DNA of 64,000 bases from Cellulomonas sp. Leaf334 (lineage in GTDB: Bacteria > Actinomycetota > Actinomycetes > Actinomycetales > Cellulomonadaceae): positions 1,337,199 through 1,401,198 of the forward strand of contig NZ_LMOO01000001.1 of assembly GCF_001424195.1 (NCBI RefSeq), written 5' to 3'. A program made the position numbers and the translations under genes. Positions 42,872 through 53,705 of this stretch are shown here, piece after piece. The stretch's first letter is position 1; each line of letters starts with the position of its first letter. The notes beneath the pieces were generated by a model. The model made no database searches. It was not told where the DNA came from and was given only the letters and a program-made list of their open reading frames with translations.

Positions 42872-43706
42872 GACCGGACCCGCGGGCCTCGTCGCGGACG
42901 AGCCGGAGCCAGAGCAGCACCGCGAACGCACCGAAGATCCACCACTGGGCGGCGTAGGCGAGGTTCTGGATGTTGAGCCCGGCACCGGGCTTCGTCGGCG
43001 GGTCCAGCAGGGTGACCGCGTCGGACTGCGCGGGGTCCGACGCCGAGACCACGAGGTACCCGGTGTAGATCGGGCCGCCCCAGGAGTTGAGCAGCTCGGC
43101 CGAGCTGATGGCGTCGGTCTGCCCGTCGGCGACCCCGGTGCCGGCCTGCTCGGACGCCTGCAGGTAACCGGTCACGTCCACGGTCCCGGCGGGAGGTGTG
43201 TCAGCGTCGGCGGGTGTCGCCACCCAGCCGCGCACCACGGGGAGCACGGACCCGTCGGTCGTGGTCAGCGGGGTCAGGACGAGCAGGCCGGTCGTGCCGT
43301 CGTGCGCGCGGCCGGTCACCAGCAGCTGGCCGCCCGCGTCGTAGGTCCCGGTCACGACGACCTTGCGGCCGACGAGGTCACCGGTGAACGTGGTCTGCGG
43401 CACCAGCACGTCGTCGATCGGGACGGCGGCGGCCGCGACGAGCTCCGCGGTGTGGCGTTCTGCCGCGGCGGCGCCGTGCACCTGCGCACGGTCCAGCTGC
43501 CACGCGCCGAGGCGGGCGCACAGTGCGGCGGCGGCGAGCAGGAGGACCAGCAGGACGACCATCCGGGGTCGCACAGCCGCGCGGAGCATCGTCGTCGGCG
43601 GGCGCCGCTCGGCCTGCTCCCACGCGGGGACGACCCGCTGCGGCTCGTCGTGACCGGACGCGTCCGCGCGCTCGGGCGCGACGGCTGCGGGGGTCTGCTC
43701 GGTCAC
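42837..43706 (-). CDS. SURF1 family cytochrome oxidase assembly protein
   Basis: A 289-residue protein with two membrane helices near the ends (MVVLLVLLLAAAALCARLGAWQLDRAQ and YAAQWWIFGAFAVLLWLRLVRDEAR) and a periplasm-facing middle. LGAWQLDRA and NIQNLAYAAQWWIFG are classic SURF1 motifs. SURF1 helps insert haem a during cytochrome c oxidase assembly. The start is GTG at 43706. It overlaps the 3' end of the convergent arfB. Confidence 0.93.
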   Translation of the reverse strand: MTEQTPAAVAPERADASGHDEPQRVVPAWEQAERRPPTTMLRAAVRPRMVVLLVLLLAAAALCARLGAWQLDRAQVHGAAAAERHTAELVAAAAVPIDDVLVPQTTFTGDLVGRKVVVTGTYDAGGQLLVTGRAHDGTTGLLVLTPLTTTDGSVLPVVRGWVATPADADTPPAGTVDVTGYLQASEQAGTGVADGQTDAISSAELLNSWGGPIYTGYLVVSASDPAQSDAVTLLDPPTKPGAGLNIQNLAYAAQWWIFGAFAVLLWLRLVRDEARGSGLSPAEDVAAAP

Positions 43707-43985
43707 GTCTCACGGTACCTCGCAGAGCGGGTCCGGCCGGAACCGGGCAGAGCCGCCAGGATCGGCCCAGAACCCCGCTGACCTGCGCAGAAACCCCCAC
43801 CGCCCGCCCCCGGACGTTCGGCGTGCGTTCGCCCACACCTCCTGCGCCGACGCGCGGAGTGCGGTTGTATGACATGTGGGCCCGCGCACGCGACACAGGA
43901 CCAACGACCCTCGTCCGGGACGTGCGCCCGCAGGAAGGCTGGCACCGCGCCGGTGGCACGCCGGAACGACGACTGGGGAGCGCGC

Positions 43986-46463
43986 ATGAGCACGACGACG
44001 TCGGCACGCAGCACGTGGCAGACCGGGAGCGGCACGGTGGTCGACGCCGACACCGTGGCCCGCATCGACAAGTGGTGGCGCGCCGCCAACTACCTGTCGG
44101 TGGGGCAGATCTACCTCCTGGACAACCCGCTCCTGCGGGATCCGCTCACGCGTGACCACGTCAAGCCGCGGCTCCTCGGCCACTGGGGCACCACGCCCGG
44201 GCTGAACTTCCTGTACGCGCACCTGAACCGGGCGATCGCGGAGCGCGAGCAGTCGACCATCTACGTCACCGGCCCGGGCCACGGCGGACCGGGACTCGTC
44301 GCCAGCGCCTATCTCGACGGCACGTACTCGGAGTTCTACTCGGACATCACCGAGGACACCGAGGGGATCCACCGGCTGTTCCGGCAGTTCTCGTTCCCGG
44401 GTGGCATCCCCAGCCACGTCGCGCCCGAGACGCCCGGGTCGATCCACGAGGGCGGCGAGCTCGGCTACGCCCTGAGCCACGCCTACGGTGCCGCGTTCGA
44501 CAACCCGGACCTGCTCGTCGCGACCGTCATCGGCGACGGTGAGGCGGAGACCGGGCCGCTGGCCACGAGCTGGCACTCCAACAAGTTCGTCAACGTCGAG
44601 AACGACGGCGTCGTGCTGCCGATCCTGCACCTCAACGGGTACAAGATCGCCAACCCGACCGTGCTGGCGCGCATCCCCGACGACGAGCTCGAGTCGCTCA
44701 TGGTGGGCTACGGCCACAAGCCGCACATGTTCGTCGCGGGCTTCGACGAGGAGTCGCACGAGGACATCCACCGCCGGTTCGCGACGCTGCTCGACGAGGT
44801 GCTCGACGAGATCGCGGAGATCAAGCGCAGCGCGCACGCGGGCAACGAGCAGCGTCCGCAGTGGCCGATGATCGTGTTCCGCACCCCCAAGGGCTGGACG
44901 GGGCCGGACTACATCGACGGGAAGAAGACCACGGGGTCGTGGCGGGCGCACCAGGTGCCGCTGGCCAACGCCCGTGACACCCCCGAGCACCTGGACGTGC
45001 TGCGGCAGTGGCTGGAGTCGTACCGGGTCAACGAGCTGTTCGACGAGAACGGCCGGCTGCACGACGACATCCGAGCGCTCGCGCCGACGGGTGCCCTCCG
45101 GATGAGCGACAACCCGCACGCCAACGGCGGGGTGCTGCTGAAGGATCTGCGCCTGCCGGACTTCCGCGACTACGCCGTGGACGTCCCGGTGCCCGGCGGC
45201 TCGATGAGCGAGGCGCCGCGCGTGCTGGGCGACTGGCTGACGGACGTCATCCGGCTCAACCCCGACAACTTCCGGATCTTCGGTCCGGACGAGACGGCGT
45301 CGAACCGGCTGCAGTCGGTGTTCCAGACCACGGACAAGCAGTGGAACGCGGAGTTCTTCGGGGCGGACGTCGACGAGCACCTGGCGCGCGCCGGCCGGGT
45401 GCTGGAGATGCTCAGCGAGCACCAGTGCCAGGGCTGGCTCGAGGGCTACCTGCTGACCGGGCGGCACGGCCTGTTCAACTGCTACGAGGCGTTCATCCAC
45501 ATCATCGACTCGATGTTCAACCAGCACGCCAAGTGGCTGAAGGTCACCAACGACATCCCGTGGCGCCGCCCGATCGCGAGCCTGAACTACCTGCTGTCCA
45601 GCCACGTCTGGCGCCAGGACCACAACGGCTTCAGCCACCAGGACCCGGGGTTCATCGACCACGTGGTCAACAAGAAGGCTTCGGTCGTCCGCGTCTACCT
45701 GCCGCCGGACGCCAACACGCTGCTGTCGACGTACGACCACTGCCTGCGCAGCCGGCAGTACGTGAACGTGGTCGTCGCGGGCAAGCAGCCGGCCCCGAAC
45801 TTCCTGACGATGGACCAGGCGATCGCGCACTGCACGCGCGGTCTGGGCATCTGGGACTGGGCGGGCTCGGAGGTGCCGGGTGAGAAGCCGGACGTCGTCC
45901 TCGGTGCCGCGGGTGACGTGCCGACGCTCGAGGTGCTCGCGGCGGCGGACATCCTGCGCCGCGAGCTGCCCGACCTGAAGGTCCGGGTGATCAACGTGGT
46001 CGACCTCATGCGCCTGCAGGACTCGCGCGAGCACCCGCACGGGCTGTCGGACGCGCAGTTCGACGGGCTGTTCACGTCCGACCGGCCGGTGATCTTCGCG
46101 TACCACGGGTACCCGTGGCTCATCCACCGGCTCACCTACCGCCGCCACGGCCACAGCAACATCCACGTGCGCGGCTACAAGGAGGAGGGCACGACGACCA
46201 CGCCGTTCGACATGGTCATGCTCAACGACCTCGACCGGTTCCACCTCGTCATCGACGTCATCGACAACGTGCCGTCCCTCGGCAGCTCGCAGGCGAACCT
46301 GCGCCAGAAGATGGTCGACGAGCGCCTGCGGGCCCGCGAGTACACCCGTGCGTTCGGCGACGACCTGCCCGAGGTCCGGGACTGGGTCTGGCCCGACGCG
46401 CAGGACCAGGCCGACTCGGGGCAGGTCCAGGCGACGCTGTCGACCGGCGGGGACAACGAGTAG
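43986..46463 (+). CDS. xfp: Xylulose-5-phosphate/fructose-6-phosphate phosphoketolase
   Basis: An 825-residue TPP enzyme that splits xylulose 5-phosphate or fructose 6-phosphate with phosphate to acetyl phosphate. The N-terminal half has [23 protein letters not shown] (TPP pocket) and GPGHGGPG; the C-terminal half holds [23 protein letters not shown]. The start at 43986 has a GGGGAG site 5-9 bases upstream; the in-frame extension back to 43869 is not supported. It is followed by pta and ackA, which use its product. The 279-base gap before it shows no clear promoter that I can defend. Confidence 0.97.
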   Translation: MSTTTSARSTWQTGSGTVVDADTVARIDKWWRAANYLSVGQIYLLDNPLLRDPLTRDHVKPRLLGHWGTTPGLNFLYAHLNRAIAEREQSTIYVTGPGHGGPGLVASAYLDGTYSEFYSDITEDTEGIHRLFRQFSFPGGIPSHVAPETPGSIHEGGELGYALSHAYGAAFDNPDLLVATVIGDGEAETGPLATSWHSNKFVNVENDGVVLPILHLNGYKIANPTVLARIPDDELESLMVGYGHKPHMFVAGFDEESHEDIHRRFATLLDEVLDEIAEIKRSAHAGNEQRPQWPMIVFRTPKGWTGPDYIDGKKTTGSWRAHQVPLANARDTPEHLDVLRQWLESYRVNELFDENGRLHDDIRALAPTGALRMSDNPHANGGVLLKDLRLPDFRDYAVDVPVPGGSMSEAPRVLGDWLTDVIRLNPDNFRIFGPDETASNRLQSVFQTTDKQWNAEFFGADVDEHLARAGRVLEMLSEHQCQGWLEGYLLTGRHGLFNCYEAFIHIIDSMFNQHAKWLKVTNDIPWRRPIASLNYLLSSHVWRQDHNGFSHQDPGFIDHVVNKKASVVRVYLPPDANTLLSTYDHCLRSRQYVNVVVAGKQPAPNFLTMDQAIAHCTRGLGIWDWAGSEVPGEKPDVVLGAAGDVPTLEVLAAADILRRELPDLKVRVINVVDLMRLQDSREHPHGLSDAQFDGLFTSDRPVIFAYHGYPWLIHRLTYRRHGHSNIHVRGYKEEGTTTTPFDMVMLNDLDRFHLVIDVIDNVPSLGSSQANLRQKMVDERLRAREYTRAFGDDLPEVRDWVWPDAQDQADSGQVQATLSTGGDNE

Positions 46464-46474
46464 CACCCACCTGT

Positions 46475-46506
46475 CCGTGGGGCGGGCGCCGCTGCCCGCC
46501 CCACGG
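46475..46506 (+). terminator. Intercistronic hairpin between xfp and pta
   Basis: Arms CCGTGGGGCGGGC (46475-46487) and GCCCGCCCCACGG (46494-46506) with a 6-base loop, 11 bases after the xfp stop and 38 bases before pta. It may terminate most xfp transcripts or stabilise the xfp mRNA, letting xfp be expressed more strongly than pta-ackA. Confidence 0.82.
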
Positions 46507-46544
46507 TCCCGTTCCACCCGCACCACCGCATCGGAGACGCCCCC

Positions 46545-48614
46545 GTGGCCCGCAGCATCTACGTCACGTCCCCCGAGGGGGACTCCGGCAAGTCCATGGT
46601 CGCGCTCGGCCTGGTGGACCTGCTGGCCCGCACCGTCCAGCGGGTCGGGGTGTTCCGCCCGGTCGCCAGGTCCACGGACGTCCGCGACTACGTGCTCGAG
46701 CTCCTGCTCCACCACGACGGCGTCGACCTCACCTACGACGAGTGCGTCGGGGTGACGTACGAGCAGGTCCTGGACGACCCGGAGGCCGCGCTCGCGCAGA
46801 TCGTGTCCCGGTACCACGACGTCGAACGGCGCTGCGACGCGGTCGTCGTGGTCGGCACCGACTACACCGACGTCGCCGGCCCGACCGAGCTGGCCTACAA
46901 CGCCCGGATCGCCGCGAACCTCGGCGCGCCGGTGGTGCTCGTCATCAACGGCGGGCACCGCAAGCCGGCGGTCGTCGCACAGGTGGCCGACGTCGTCGTC
47001 ACGGAGATGCAGGCCAACCACGCCCAGGTGGTGTCCGTCGTCGCCAACCGGTGCGCCCCGGGCTCGGTCAGCGGCGTGCGCGACGCCCTGCGCGACGGCA
47101 CCGGGCTCCCGTCCTGGGCGGTGCCGGAGAACCCGCTGCTCACCGCGCCGACGGTGCGCCAGCTGTCCGAGGCGGTGCGCGGGACGCTCATCGCCGGCGA
47201 CGAGGACCTGCTCTCGCGCGAGGTGCTCGACGTCATCGTCGGCGCCATGTCCGTCGAGCACCTGCTGGGCAAGCTGACCGACGGGTCCGTGGTGATCACG
47301 CCGGGCGACCGGTCCGACGTGCTCCTCGGCCTGCTCATGGCGCACCAGGCCGACGGGTTCCCGTCGCTCGCCGGCATCATCCTCAACGGCGGGTTCCGGC
47401 CCGCACCGCTGATCGCCCGCCTGGTCACGGGGCTCGGGAGCAGGTTGCCGATCCTGTCCACCGAGCTGGGCACCTTCCGGTCGGCGAGCGCCGTCGGGGA
47501 CACCCACGGGCGCCTCACGGCCGACTCGCAGCGCAAGGTGGACACCGCCCTGTCGCTGTTCGAGCAGCACGTCGACGGCGCTGCGCTGCTGGCCGCGCTC
47601 GACGTCGAGCGGCCCGAGGTGGTCACCCCGCTGATGTTCGAGTTCGCGCTGCTGGACCGGGCCCGGTCCGACCGCCAGCACGTCGTGCTGCCCGAGGGCG
47701 GTGACGACCGGATCCTGCGCGCCGCGTCGACCCTGCTGCAGCGTGGCGTCGCGGACCTCACGATCCTCGGCGACGAGCCCGCCATCCGCGCGCGCGCCAC
47801 CGAGCTGGGCCTCGACCTCGACGACGCCGCGATCATCGACCCGCACGACGGCGAGCTGCTCGAACGGTTCGCCGTCGAGTACACCGAGATGCGCAAGCAC
47901 AAGGGCATGACCGTGGACCGGGCGCGGGAGATCGTCTCGTCGGTGTCCTACTTCGGCACGATGATGGTGCAGCTCGGGCTGGCCGACGGCATGGTGTCCG
48001 GGGCCGCGCACACCACGGCGCACACCATCAAGCCGTCGTTCGAGATCATCAAGACCACCCCGGGCGTCGGCAGCGTGTCCAGCGCGTTCCTCATGTGCCT
48101 GGAGGACCGCGTGCTCGTGTACGCCGACTGCGCCGTCATCCCGGACCCGACGGCGGAGCAGCTGGCCGACATCGCGATCTCGTCGGCGGGCACCGCGCAG
48201 CAGTTCGGCATCGAGCCGCGCATCGCGATGCTCTCCTACTCCACGGGCGAGTCGGGTTCGGGCGCGGACGTGGAGAAGGTCCGCACGGCGACCGCGCTGG
48301 TCCGCGAGCGGCGGCCCGACCTGTCGGTCGAGGGTCCGATCCAGTACGACGCCGCCGTCGACGCGTCCGTGGCCAAGACGAAGATGCCGGACTCGGCCGT
48401 GGCCGGACGGGCGACCGTGTTCGTGTTCCCCGACCTGAACACGGGCAACAACACCTATAAGGCGGTGCAGCGTTCCGCAGGCGCCGTCGCCATCGGCCCC
48501 GTCCTGCAGGGTCTGCGCAAACCGGTCAACGACCTGTCGCGCGGCGCGCTGGTGCAGGACATCGTGAACACCGTCGCCATCACGGCGATCCAGGCGCAGG
48601 GGGACCCGTCATGA
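46545..48614 (+). CDS. pta: Phosphate acetyltransferase (long form)
   Basis: A 689-residue long-type Pta that interconverts acetyl phosphate and acetyl-CoA. It has an N-terminal P-loop domain ([15 protein letters not shown], related to BioD), a middle DRTGG domain and the C-terminal catalytic domain (about 370-689) with [28 protein letters not shown] and the [38 protein letters not shown] ending. The start is GTG after GGAG. It overlaps ackA by four bases (ATGA). Confidence 0.97.
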   Translation: MARSIYVTSPEGDSGKSMVALGLVDLLARTVQRVGVFRPVARSTDVRDYVLELLLHHDGVDLTYDECVGVTYEQVLDDPEAALAQIVSRYHDVERRCDAVVVVGTDYTDVAGPTELAYNARIAANLGAPVVLVINGGHRKPAVVAQVADVVVTEMQANHAQVVSVVANRCAPGSVSGVRDALRDGTGLPSWAVPENPLLTAPTVRQLSEAVRGTLIAGDEDLLSREVLDVIVGAMSVEHLLGKLTDGSVVITPGDRSDVLLGLLMAHQADGFPSLAGIILNGGFRPAPLIARLVTGLGSRLPILSTELGTFRSASAVGDTHGRLTADSQRKVDTALSLFEQHVDGAALLAALDVERPEVVTPLMFEFALLDRARSDRQHVVLPEGGDDRILRAASTLLQRGVADLTILGDEPAIRARATELGLDLDDAAIIDPHDGELLERFAVEYTEMRKHKGMTVDRAREIVSSVSYFGTMMVQLGLADGMVSGAAHTTAHTIKPSFEIIKTTPGVGSVSSAFLMCLEDRVLVYADCAVIPDPTAEQLADIAISSAGTAQQFGIEPRIAMLSYSTGESGSGADVEKVRTATALVRERRPDLSVEGPIQYDAAVDASVAKTKMPDSAVAGRATVFVFPDLNTGNNTYKAVQRSAGAVAIGPVLQGLRKPVNDLSRGALVQDIVNTVAITAIQAQGDPS

Positions 48615-49882
48615 CCGCGACCAGCAGCCACCCGGGGTCCGTCCTCGTGGTGAACTCCGGCTCGTCGTCGATCAAGTACCAGCTGGTCGACCCGGTCGGG
48701 GGCGAGGCGATCGCGTCGGGGATCGTCGAGCGGATCGGCGAGGACGAGGGCTCGGTCCGCCACACGTACGGCGGCACCACCACGGAGCGCACGGACGCGG
48801 TCGCCGACCACGGCGCAGGCCTGCGGGCCGTGCTCGCGCTGTTCGAGGAGGTCGGTCCGGACCTCACGCAGGCGCACGTGGTGGCGGTCGGCCACCGGGT
48901 GGTGCACGGCGGCGCGGTCTTCGGCGCGCCCGTCGTCGTCGACGACGAGGTGGTCGCCCAGATCGACGCCCTCTCCCCCTTGGCTCCCCTGCACAACCCG
49001 CCCAACCTCACCGGCATCCAGGTCGCCCGCGAGCTGCTGCCCGACGTGCCGCACGTCGTCGTGTTCGACACCGCCTTCTTCCGCACCCTGCCCGAGGCGG
49101 CCGCCACGTACGCGATCGACCGGGACGTCGCGCGCGAGCACGGCGTGCGCCGGTACGGGTTCCACGGGACGTCGCACCAGTACGTGTCCGGCACGGTCGC
49201 GCGCGTGCTCGGGCGCCGGCTCGAGGACCTCAACCAGATCGTGCTGCACCTGGGCAACGGTGCGTCGGCGTCGGCGGTCCGCGGGGGCGTCGCGGTCGAG
49301 ACGTCGATGGGCATGACGCCGCTCGAAGGGCTGGTCATGGGCACCCGGTCGGGTGACATCGACCCCGCGGTCCTCATCCACCTGCAGCGCAACGCGGGGC
49401 TGTCGGTCGACGAGGTCGACGACCTGCTCAACCGCCGCTCCGGCCTCAAAGGGCTGGCGGGCGAGAACGACTTCCGCGAGCTGCACGCGCTGGTCGACTC
49501 CGGTGACGAGGACGCGTCGTTGGCGCTCGACGTCTACCTGCACCGGCTGCGCAAGTACGTCGGCGCCTACTGCGCGGTGCTCGGCCGGGTGGACGTCATC
49601 ACGTTCACGGCCGGCGTCGGCGAGAACGACCCCGTCGTCCGCGCCCGTGCGCTCGAAGGCCTGGAGCCCCTCGGCATCGCGGTGGACCCGGAGCGCAACG
49701 CCGGCCGCAAGAAGGAGCCGACGATCATCTCCCCGGACTGGACCAGCACCCTGGTCATGGTCGTCCCGACGAACGAGGAGCTCGCGATCGCCCGCCAGGC
49801 GATCAGCACGATCGAGGCGGCCGGCTACGAGGGCACGAGCGACGAGTCGGACCCGACCCCGGCGGCCACGGGCCACGCCTGA
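48611..49882 (+). CDS. ackA: Acetate kinase
   Basis: A 423-residue kinase making acetate and ATP from acetyl phosphate. The N-terminal [15 protein letters not shown], the [12 protein letters not shown] box and [13 protein letters not shown] are the standard AckA motifs; the catalytic arginines are in GHRVVHGG and [15 protein letters not shown]. It is coupled to pta. With xfp it forms the complete phosphoketolase route from sugar phosphate to acetate plus ATP. The family is about 400 residues. Confidence 0.97.
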   Translation: MTATSSHPGSVLVVNSGSSSIKYQLVDPVGGEAIASGIVERIGEDEGSVRHTYGGTTTERTDAVADHGAGLRAVLALFEEVGPDLTQAHVVAVGHRVVHGGAVFGAPVVVDDEVVAQIDALSPLAPLHNPPNLTGIQVARELLPDVPHVVVFDTAFFRTLPEAAATYAIDRDVAREHGVRRYGFHGTSHQYVSGTVARVLGRRLEDLNQIVLHLGNGASASAVRGGVAVETSMGMTPLEGLVMGTRSGDIDPAVLIHLQRNAGLSVDEVDDLLNRRSGLKGLAGENDFRELHALVDSGDEDASLALDVYLHRLRKYVGAYCAVLGRVDVITFTAGVGENDPVVRARALEGLEPLGIAVDPERNAGRKKEPTIISPDWTSTLVMVVPTNEELAIARQAISTIEAAGYEGTSDESDPTPAATGHA

Positions 49883-49908
49883 CGGTCACGCGAACGCCGG
49901 ATCCCCCG

Positions 49909-49938
49909 CGAGCAAGCCGTCAGTGCCGCGGCGGCTCG
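49909..49938. terminator. Possible terminator after ackA
   Basis: CGAGC-AA-GCCG (49909-49919) can pair with CGGC-GGCTCG (49929-49938) around a 9-base loop. The stem has an internal mismatch, so this is weaker than the other terminators, but it lies in the right place between ackA and the convergent aldehyde dehydrogenase. Confidence 0.45.
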
Positions 49939-49989
49939 ACAAGCAGCACCCATGGCTCGCTCAGCGTCGAGCGGTCAGGCGCTCATGCA

Positions 49990-51621
49990 TCACGGCAGGC
50001 GGAGGCGTTTCATCGTGCGCAGGACCTCCGTGTAGACGCGGGGCCAGGTGTCCGTGCCCAGGTCGAAGAGGCGGTGCAGGCCGACGCCGGGGGCGCCCAG
50101 GACGCCGTGCGCGCCGTGCTGGACCGCGACCGTCTGGACGCGCGTCGTCTCCCAGAGGCCCTCGCGCCCGTGCCGGCTGCCGATGCCCGACGCACCGACG
50201 CCACCCTGGGGCGCTGCGACCGAGCCCCAGGTGGCCACGTACCCCTCGTTGACGTTCACGGTCCCGGTGCGCACCCGGGCGGCGATCGCGGCACCGCGAC
50301 GGGTGTCCGCTGTCCAGATGCTCGCGTTCAGGCCGAGGTCGCTGTCGTTCATCGCCGCGACCGCCTCGTCGTCGGACGCCACCCGGTAGATGCTCACGAC
50401 CGGACCGAACGTCTCCTCGCGGGCGAGCCGCGCCTCGTTCGGCACGTCGGTCAGGATGGTCGGCTCGTAGAACCACGGCCCGAGGTCGGTGCGGTGGACG
50501 GCCCCGGTGAGGACGGTCGCCCCGTGCCCGACGGCGTCCTCGACGTGCTCGACGACGGTGGCCAGCTGCGCGGCGGACGTGAGCGAGCCCATGTCCGAGC
50601 GGTAGTCGAGCCCGGACCCGAGGCGCACCTCGCGCGTCCGCCGGACGAACGCGGCGGTGAACTCGTCGGCCACGTCCTCGTGCACGTAGATCCGCTCGAT
50701 GCTCACGCAGACCTGCCCGGCGCCGACGAAGCACGCGCGGACCGCCCCCTCGGCGGCGACCTCGACGTCGACGTCCTCCGCGACGTACATCGGGTTCTTG
50801 CCCCCGAGCTCGAGGGTGACCGGCACGAGTCGTTCGCCCGCCTGCGCGGCGACGACCCGCCCGGTGCGGGTGGACCCGGTGAAGCTCACGTGGTCGACGT
50901 GCTCGACGACGGCCCCCCCGATGGTCGGGCCGTCGCCGACGACCACCTGCAGGAGCCCCTCGGGGAGCCCGGCCTCCTCCATCAGCTCCGCCGCCCACAG
51001 CGACGTGAGGGCCGTCTGCGGGTCGGGCCGCAGGAGCACGGCGTTGCCGGCGACCAGCGCAGGCAGCACGTCGCCGAGCGTGAGTGCCAGCGGGAAGTTC
51101 CAGGGCGCGACGATCCCGACGACGCCGACGGGGTGCCGCAGCACGCGCACGCTGGTCAGGCCGGGCAGCAGTCCCGGCACCCGGCGCGGCGCGAGGTAGC
51201 GGCCGGCGCGCGCCGCGTAGTGCCGGGCGACCAGGGCGATGTCGCAGACCTCCTCGAACGCCGAGACCCGGGCCTTGCCGGACTCCAGCTGGATGAGGTC
51301 GAGCACGTCGCTCTGGCGTTCGAGCACCAGGTCGTGCACGCGGGACAGGACGGCTGTCCGGTCGCGCAACGGGCGGGCCGCCCAGAGCCGTTGCGCCGCC
51401 CGCGCGTTCTTCGCGGCGCGGGCCACGTCGTCCGGCGTGGACAGGGGGATCGCGGCGATCGGGCTGCCCGTGAACGGCGCGTGCGACGTGAACACCCCCG
51501 CGCGGGGCGAGGTCACCACCCGGCGCAGGAGCGGTCGGACGTCGTCCGGCTCGAGCACGTAGGTCGCGAGCGGGTCGGTCTCGGGGTCGTGGAGCTCGAT
51601 GTGTCCCGGGTCGTGGGCCAT
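49990..51621 (-). CDS. Succinate-semialdehyde dehydrogenase-like aldehyde dehydrogenase
   Basis: A 543-residue NAD(P)-dependent aldehyde dehydrogenase. The catalytic cysteine is in VGAGQVCVSIERIYV and the general base glutamate in LELGGKNPMYV. The cofactor motif is SFTGSTRTGRVVA. It resembles the GabD2 group of mycobacteria, which oxidises succinate semialdehyde. The ATG at 51621 has only a weak ribosome site, but the N-terminal segment fits the family, and the 74 codons upstream look like noise. It stands alone, convergent with ackA. Confidence 0.88.
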   Translation of the reverse strand: MAHDPGHIELHDPETDPLATYVLEPDDVRPLLRRVVTSPRAGVFTSHAPFTGSPIAAIPLSTPDDVARAAKNARAAQRLWAARPLRDRTAVLSRVHDLVLERQSDVLDLIQLESGKARVSAFEEVCDIALVARHYAARAGRYLAPRRVPGLLPGLTSVRVLRHPVGVVGIVAPWNFPLALTLGDVLPALVAGNAVLLRPDPQTALTSLWAAELMEEAGLPEGLLQVVVGDGPTIGGAVVEHVDHVSFTGSTRTGRVVAAQAGERLVPVTLELGGKNPMYVAEDVDVEVAAEGAVRACFVGAGQVCVSIERIYVHEDVADEFTAAFVRRTREVRLGSGLDYRSDMGSLTSAAQLATVVEHVEDAVGHGATVLTGAVHRTDLGPWFYEPTILTDVPNEARLAREETFGPVVSIYRVASDDEAVAAMNDSDLGLNASIWTADTRRGAAIAARVRTGTVNVNEGYVATWGSVAAPQGGVGASGIGSRHGREGLWETTRVQTVAVQHGAHGVLGAPGVGLHRLFDLGTDTWPRVYTEVLRTMKRLRLP

Positions 51622-51685
51622 AACCGCGAGGGTACGCGCGCGACTGCAGAAATCCGCGCGCGCACCGTCGTCCGGCCTGTCGCGC

Positions 51686-53404
51686 CTACGCGCCCAACGT
51701 CTCCCGCACGTCCGCGTGCAGCAGCCCGACGACGGCGGCTCGCCCCTCGGCAGCCGAGGGTGCCGCGAGCGCGGCGGCCGCCATGGTGGCGCACTCCGCG
51801 GTGGTGTGGTGCCGCAGCGCGTACCGGACCGCGGGGACGGCACCGGCGGACATGGACAGGCTGGTCACGCCGAGCCCGACGAGCACCAGCGCGAGCACCG
51901 GGTCGGAGGCGGACTCCCCGCAGACGCCGACGGGCTTGCGCGCCTGCTGACCGGCGCGGGCGGTCGCGTCGACGAGGTCGAGGACGGCCGGCTGCCACGG
52001 GTCGAGCAGGTCGGCCAGCTCGCCGCGCAGGCGGTCGGTCGCCATCGTGTACTGCGCGAGGTCGTTGGTGCCGAGCGAGACGAAGTCGACCTCGGCGAGG
52101 ATCTCCTGCGCGCGCAGGGCGGCCGCGGGCACCTCGATCATCACGCCGACCGTCGCGACACCCGCCGCGCGTGCCCGTCGGGCGAACTCCCGCGCCTCGG
52201 CTGCGGTGGCGATCATCGGCGCCATGACCCACGGGGTGGTCCCCGTCGCGGCCTGCGCGTGCGCGAGCGCCTCGAGCTGGGTGTCCAGGAGCTCCGGGTG
52301 GGTGCGCACCAGGCGGTAGCCGCGCACGCCGAGGGCGGGGTTCTCCTCGTCGGGCTGCGTCGCGAAGGCGAGCGGCTTGTCGGCGCCCGCGTCGAGCGTG
52401 CGGACGACGACCTTGCGGTCCCCGAACGACCGCAGCACACGGGTGTACACGGCGGTCTGGTCCTCCTGCGTCGGCGCCGTGGTGCTCTCCAGGAAGAGGA
52501 CCTCGGTCCGGAACAGCCCGACGCCCTCGACGCCACCACCGGCGACGCGGGCGGCGTCCTCGGCGGTGCCGATGTTGGCGAGCAGCGCGATCGCGCGGCC
52601 GTCGGCGGTGGCCCCGGGCGCCGTGTCCGACTCGAGCGTCCGCTCGACGGTCGCCCGCCGCTCCAGCTCGGCCCGCTGGTCCTCGGACGGGTCCACCGTG
52701 ACCGTGCCGTCGGCCGCGTCGACGGCCACGTCGGCACCGTCCGCGAGCGCGGTCGCACCGGCGACCCGCACGATGCACGGCAGCCCGAACTGTCCGGCGA
52801 TGATCGCCGTGTGGCCGGTAGGTCCGCCCAGCTCGGTCACGATGGCGAGCACGTTGGTCAGGTCGAGGGCGGCCGTGTCGGCGGGGGCGAGATCCTTGGC
52901 GACGATGACGGACGGCCGCTCCAGCGACGGGACGCCCGGCGCGGGCAGTCCCATCGCCGCCGCGACCACGCGGTCACGGACCGAGCGCAGGTCGGTGACG
53001 CGTTCGGCGAGGTACCCGCCGGCGTTCTCGAACATCGTCGCGAACATCTCGACGATGCCGTCGATCGCACTGACCACCGGCTCGCCCGCGTCGATGCGGG
53101 CGAGGACCTGGGTGCGCAGCGCGCGGTCGTCGGCCATCTGCGCGGTGGCCGCGAGGACGTCCTTGACGGTGCCCGTGGACCGTCCGGACTGCTCCCGCAG
53201 GCGGGCGGCGACGTCGGCGAACGCCTGCTCGACGTGGGCGTGCGCGGTGGCGACGTCGGCCGGGACCCCGTCGACCAGCAACGGGGCGTCGGCGGCGACG
53301 TGCGGTGCGGGCCGGACCTGGGCGACGGGCCCGACGACGGCGCGTCGCCCGACCCCCACGCCCTGGAGCACGTGACCGATGGCGGCCGTGCTCGCGGCAC
53401 TCAT
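51686..53404 (-). CDS. ptsI: PTS enzyme I (phosphoenolpyruvate-protein phosphotransferase)
   Basis: A 572-residue enzyme I that takes phosphate from PEP and passes it to HPr. The phospho-histidine is in TELGGPTGHTAIIAGQ, the PEP-binding arginines are in GVGLFRTEVLFLE and NPALGVRGYRL, and the catalytic cysteine is in KPVGVCGESASDP. It is the last gene of the fructose PTS operon and overlaps ptsH by four bases. Because it is the general PTS enzyme, it may also serve other sugars in this cell. Confidence 0.97.
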   Translation of the reverse strand: MSAASTAAIGHVLQGVGVGRRAVVGPVAQVRPAPHVAADAPLLVDGVPADVATAHAHVEQAFADVAARLREQSGRSTGTVKDVLAATAQMADDRALRTQVLARIDAGEPVVSAIDGIVEMFATMFENAGGYLAERVTDLRSVRDRVVAAAMGLPAPGVPSLERPSVIVAKDLAPADTAALDLTNVLAIVTELGGPTGHTAIIAGQFGLPCIVRVAGATALADGADVAVDAADGTVTVDPSEDQRAELERRATVERTLESDTAPGATADGRAIALLANIGTAEDAARVAGGGVEGVGLFRTEVLFLESTTAPTQEDQTAVYTRVLRSFGDRKVVVRTLDAGADKPLAFATQPDEENPALGVRGYRLVRTHPELLDTQLEALAHAQAATGTTPWVMAPMIATAAEAREFARRARAAGVATVGVMIEVPAAALRAQEILAEVDFVSLGTNDLAQYTMATDRLRGELADLLDPWQPAVLDLVDATARAGQQARKPVGVCGESASDPVLALVLVGLGVTSLSMSAGAVPAVRYALRHHTTAECATMAAAALAAPSAAEGRAAVVGLLHADVRETLGA

Positions 53405-53679
53405 GATGCTTCCTCCGCGTCGAGGTCGGTCGCCAGGAGGTCCACGAGCCCGTCGAGCGCGGCGTCGGCCCCCTCGCCCTCGGCGGTGAGCGTGACCTCC
53501 TCGCCGCTCGGCACGCCGAGCGACATGACGAACAGGATGCTGCCGGCGTCGACCGGCTCGCCGCCCGGGCGGGCGATGGTGACGGGCAGCCCGGTCTCGG
53601 CGACGGCCTGCGTGAAGAGCATGGCGGGGCGGGCGTGGAGGCCGACGCGGGAGGCGACGGCGACGGTGCGCTGCGGCAT
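53401..53679 (-). CDS. ptsH: Phosphocarrier protein HPr
   Basis: A 92-residue HPr. The active histidine is His15 in VASRVGLHARPA, and the regulatory-serine region reads GSILFVMSLGV. The start ATG at 53679 has a GGAGAACTCCC-type ribosome site. It overlaps ptsI (ATGA) and follows the IIBC gene by 26 bases. In Gram-positives HPr serine phosphorylation links to catabolite control, but no HPr kinase is visible here, in line with actinobacteria. Confidence 0.95.
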   Translation of the reverse strand: MPQRTVAVASRVGLHARPAMLFTQAVAETGLPVTIARPGGEPVDAGSILFVMSLGVPSGEEVTLTAEGEGADAALDGLVDLLATDLDAEEAS

Positions 53680-53705
53680 GGGAGTTCTCCGTTCGGGGGT
53701 CAGGG

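Noticed and set aside
43710..48023. A 1437-codon open frame on the minus strand across xfp and pta
   Set aside because: It is antisense to two certain genes with perfect motifs. Its composition (Arg/Val/Gly/Asp, low complexity) is the usual mirror of high-GC coding DNA. Similar long shadows at 2031-4907 and 53730-57497 were rejected for the same reason.
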